From: an uncultured Campylobacter sp.
Lineage (GTDB): Bacteria; Campylobacterota; Campylobacteria; Campylobacterales; Campylobacteraceae
Length of the DNA: 5,750 nucleotides
Direction: 5' to 3'
NCBI RefSeq assembly: GCF_937997595.1
Contig: NZ_CALKTS010000128.1
Coordinates: forward strand, 1-5,750
Shown: one piece after another, positions 4,760-5,750 of the stretch
How positions within the stretch are numbered: position 1 is the stretch's first letter
Layout: every line of letters starts with the position of its first letter
Notes under the pieces: generated by a model
Databases searched by the model: none
Seen by the model: the letters and a program-made list of their open reading frames with translations, nothing else
What the model was told of the DNA's origin: nothing
Position numbers and translations under genes: made by a program

Positions 4760-5750
4760 ATGCCCTACAATCCGAAGGAGTTGATGAAAAAAATTCTCGC
4801 AGGCAGCGATTTTAAGCTAAAAGGCTCGGTCAAGGGTCGCGTGCGCGTCGCGAGTAGGGACGGAGCGATCGTAAATTTTACCGCCGCAGACTTCGGCGTG
4901 CAGAGCCTAAACGACAAAATTTCGCTCAGTGGCGAGCAGTTTGAGCGTTTTAGAGCTAGAATTTTTGGGATTTTAAACTCTGGCGGACGCGAGCTTGCAG
5001 GCAGGCTCACGCTCTCTTCTACGCCCAAAAAGAAAGCCCGCGCAGATCGTCTCCGCACGGCGGATGGCTATGCGGAGCTTGACGACGCCTGCGATTTTGG
5101 TAGCTTTTGCGAAGGAGATTTGGGCGTAGTTTCGCCTGAGGAGGATGACAGCTTGGCAAAGACTTCGTATGCCACAAATGCAAGGCGCGGCGAGCGAGAT
5201 TTTTCTGCGCGCAGCGCTCAGAGTGCGCAAGGCTTTACTTCTAGGGCAGAATTTCAAGATGTTTCGCAAGCAGAATTTTATGGCGCAGCTCGGGCGGAAT
5301 TTTGCGCAGATACCGCGTGGGATACGACGCGCGAGAATTTAATTTTGCAAAATGATGCTGCGCAGGATGACATGAGTGTGGGGCTCGCCGCTAGTTTCGA
5401 AGAGAGTGAAAATGCGAGGAGTGAAAAATTTATGCTGCAAAGCTCTGCGCCTGCGAATTCTGCCAAAGGGCAAAGCTTCATTCCTGCATCGCGAAATTTT
5501 ATTTCCGCGCAAAGCTCTGCGCTCGTGAAAGATTCCGTATTTAAGGCGCAAAATTCTAATTTTATGGCGCAAGCGGAGAATTTTGCAGCTGAAAATTCGT
5601 TTGTAGCAGAGCAGGACGCGGACTTACGAAGTAAAAATTCTACGGCGCAAGGCTCTGCATCAAAAAATTCCACTTTCGCAAATTCTGCGCTTGATATAAA
5701 GTGCGCAAATGATTGTGGGCCTCAAGGCTCCGAGTTTTCTAAGGGGCAAA
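4760..5750 (+). CDS. Unrecognised protein with compact N-terminal region and long low-complexity repeat-rich region; 3' end outside window
   Basis: The frame is open from ATG 4760 to the window edge, 330 codons without a stop. I do not recognise the family. There is no signal peptide or membrane segment, so a cytosolic protein is likely. Residues 1-88 look like a folded domain (basic helix MKKILAGSDFKLKG, beta-like GSVKGRVRVASRDGAIVNF, then SLSGEQFERFRARIFGIL). A basic patch KKKARADR follows. From about residue 110 the sequence is dominated by Ala, Ser, Asn, Gln, Phe and Glu and is probably disordered. It carries AEF units at 163, 171 and 179 and recurring [AL]Q[SNG]S motifs at 226, 250, 263 and 296. 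It follows the M23 peptidase by one base and is likely translated with it, hinting at an envelope or cell-shape link, but that is inference. Start choice is uncertain (4760 or 4784). That the frame is real is supported by its coding-like N-terminus, lack of stops and in-frame repeats. It could be a variable or fast-evolving protein. Confidence 0.75.
   Translation, partial: MPYNPKELMKKILAGSDFKLKGSVKGRVRVASRDGAIVNFTAADFGVQSLNDKISLSGEQFERFRARIFGILNSGGRELAGRLTLSSTPKKKARADRLRTADGYAELDDACDFGSFCEGDLGVVSPEEDDSLAKTSYATNARRGERDFSARSAQSAQGFTSRAEFQDVSQAEFYGAARAEFCADTAWDTTRENLILQNDAAQDDMSVGLAASFEESENARSEKFMLQSSAPANSAKGQSFIPASRNFISAQSSALVKDSVFKAQNSNFMAQAENFAAENSFVAEQDADLRSKNSTAQGSASKNSTFANSALDIKCANDCGPQGSEFSKGQ
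4775..4780 (+). promoter_or_regulatory. Strong Shine-Dalgarno sequence AAGGAG inside the first codons of the downstream gene
   Basis: AAGGAG lies three bases before an in-frame ATG at 4784, but within the coding stretch if translation begins at 4760. The spacing is short, yet this is the best ribosome site nearby. It leaves the start of the following gene open: either the ATG at 4760, coupled to the peptidase stop, or the ATG at 4784, eight codons later. Confidence 0.5.
5246..5317 (+). repeat. Three tandem 24-base units (8-residue AEF repeat)
   Basis: The in-frame codons for Ala-Glu-Phe recur at 5246, 5270 and 5294, exactly 24 bases apart, giving AEFQDVSQ, AEFYGAAR and AEFCADTA. Only the first three residues are well kept; the rest of each unit has drifted. 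The exact in-frame spacing suggests old duplication within the gene rather than chance. Confidence 0.55.
5435..5731 (+). repeat. Dispersed degenerate repeats encoding [AL]Q[SNG]S-type motifs
   Basis: The 14-base word GCAAAGCTCTGCGC occurs exactly at 5437-5450 and 5509-5522. Near copies occur at 5647-5659 (GCAAGGCTCTGCA) and 5678-5690 (GCAAATTCTGCGC). All lie in the same reading frame and encode QSSA, QGSA or ANSA cores, with further related AQNS, AQAEN and PQGS motifs at residues 263, 270 and 321 of the host gene. Spacing is irregular, so this is a family of decayed repeats, not a clean tandem array. Confidence 0.5.

Noticed and set aside
4973..5269. Open frame of 98 codons on the - strand opposite the unrecognised gene.
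   Set aside because: Shadow of the + strand gene; no start signal and no recognisable product.
5278..5673. A 131-codon open frame on the - strand in the repeat-rich region, with a Cys/Ala/Phe-rich product.
   Set aside because: It mirrors the repetitive + strand frame, whose biased codons lack stops in several frames. The + strand frame continues from a coding-like N-terminus and from an operon, so it is the real one.

Overview
The window looks like chromosome from a Campylobacter-type epsilonproteobacterium (Campylobacterota), probably one of the higher-GC species such as those of the oral group. The signs are very frequent AAATTTT/AAAATTT strings, AT-rich intergenic stretches next to GC-richer genes, and protein sequences that read as Campylobacter-like. 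The species call is inference only.

Left part (1-2170, + strand) is the end of a surface-polysaccharide operon. The 3' end of a bifunctional GDP-mannose pyrophosphorylase/mannose-6-phosphate isomerase gene (manC type) enters from the left. One base after its stop codon begins a WbaP-type undecaprenyl-phosphate sugar-1-phosphate transferase, the enzyme that starts glycan assembly on the lipid carrier. The two fit one pathway: activated mannose supply, then lipid-linked initiation of a glycan (O-antigen, capsule or similar).

Middle part (2171-3021) holds no protein gene I can support. About 520 bases without a recognisable gene follow wbaP. Then comes a complete tRNA-Lys with anticodon CTT on the - strand (2692-2767, CCA encoded), then an AT-rich spacer and an intrinsic terminator (2991-3010) belonging to the next - strand gene.

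Right part holds two divergent envelope genes and an unusual third gene. A secreted SYLF-domain (Ysc84/DUF500) protein with a very basic tail lies on the - strand (3022-3837). A periplasmic M23 metallopeptidase with all five active-site residues present lies on the + strand (3946-4758). Their 105-base spacer carries a good extended -10 for the SYLF gene and a 9-base inverted repeat flanking both starts. One base after the peptidase stop begins an unrecognised gene (4760 to beyond 5750) whose frame stays open to the window edge. It has a compact N-terminal region of about 88 residues, followed by a long low-complexity Ala/Ser/Asn/Gln/Phe/Glu-rich region with short internal repeats, including a perfectly spaced 24-base (8-residue) repeat. 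This gene is the least explained item in the window.
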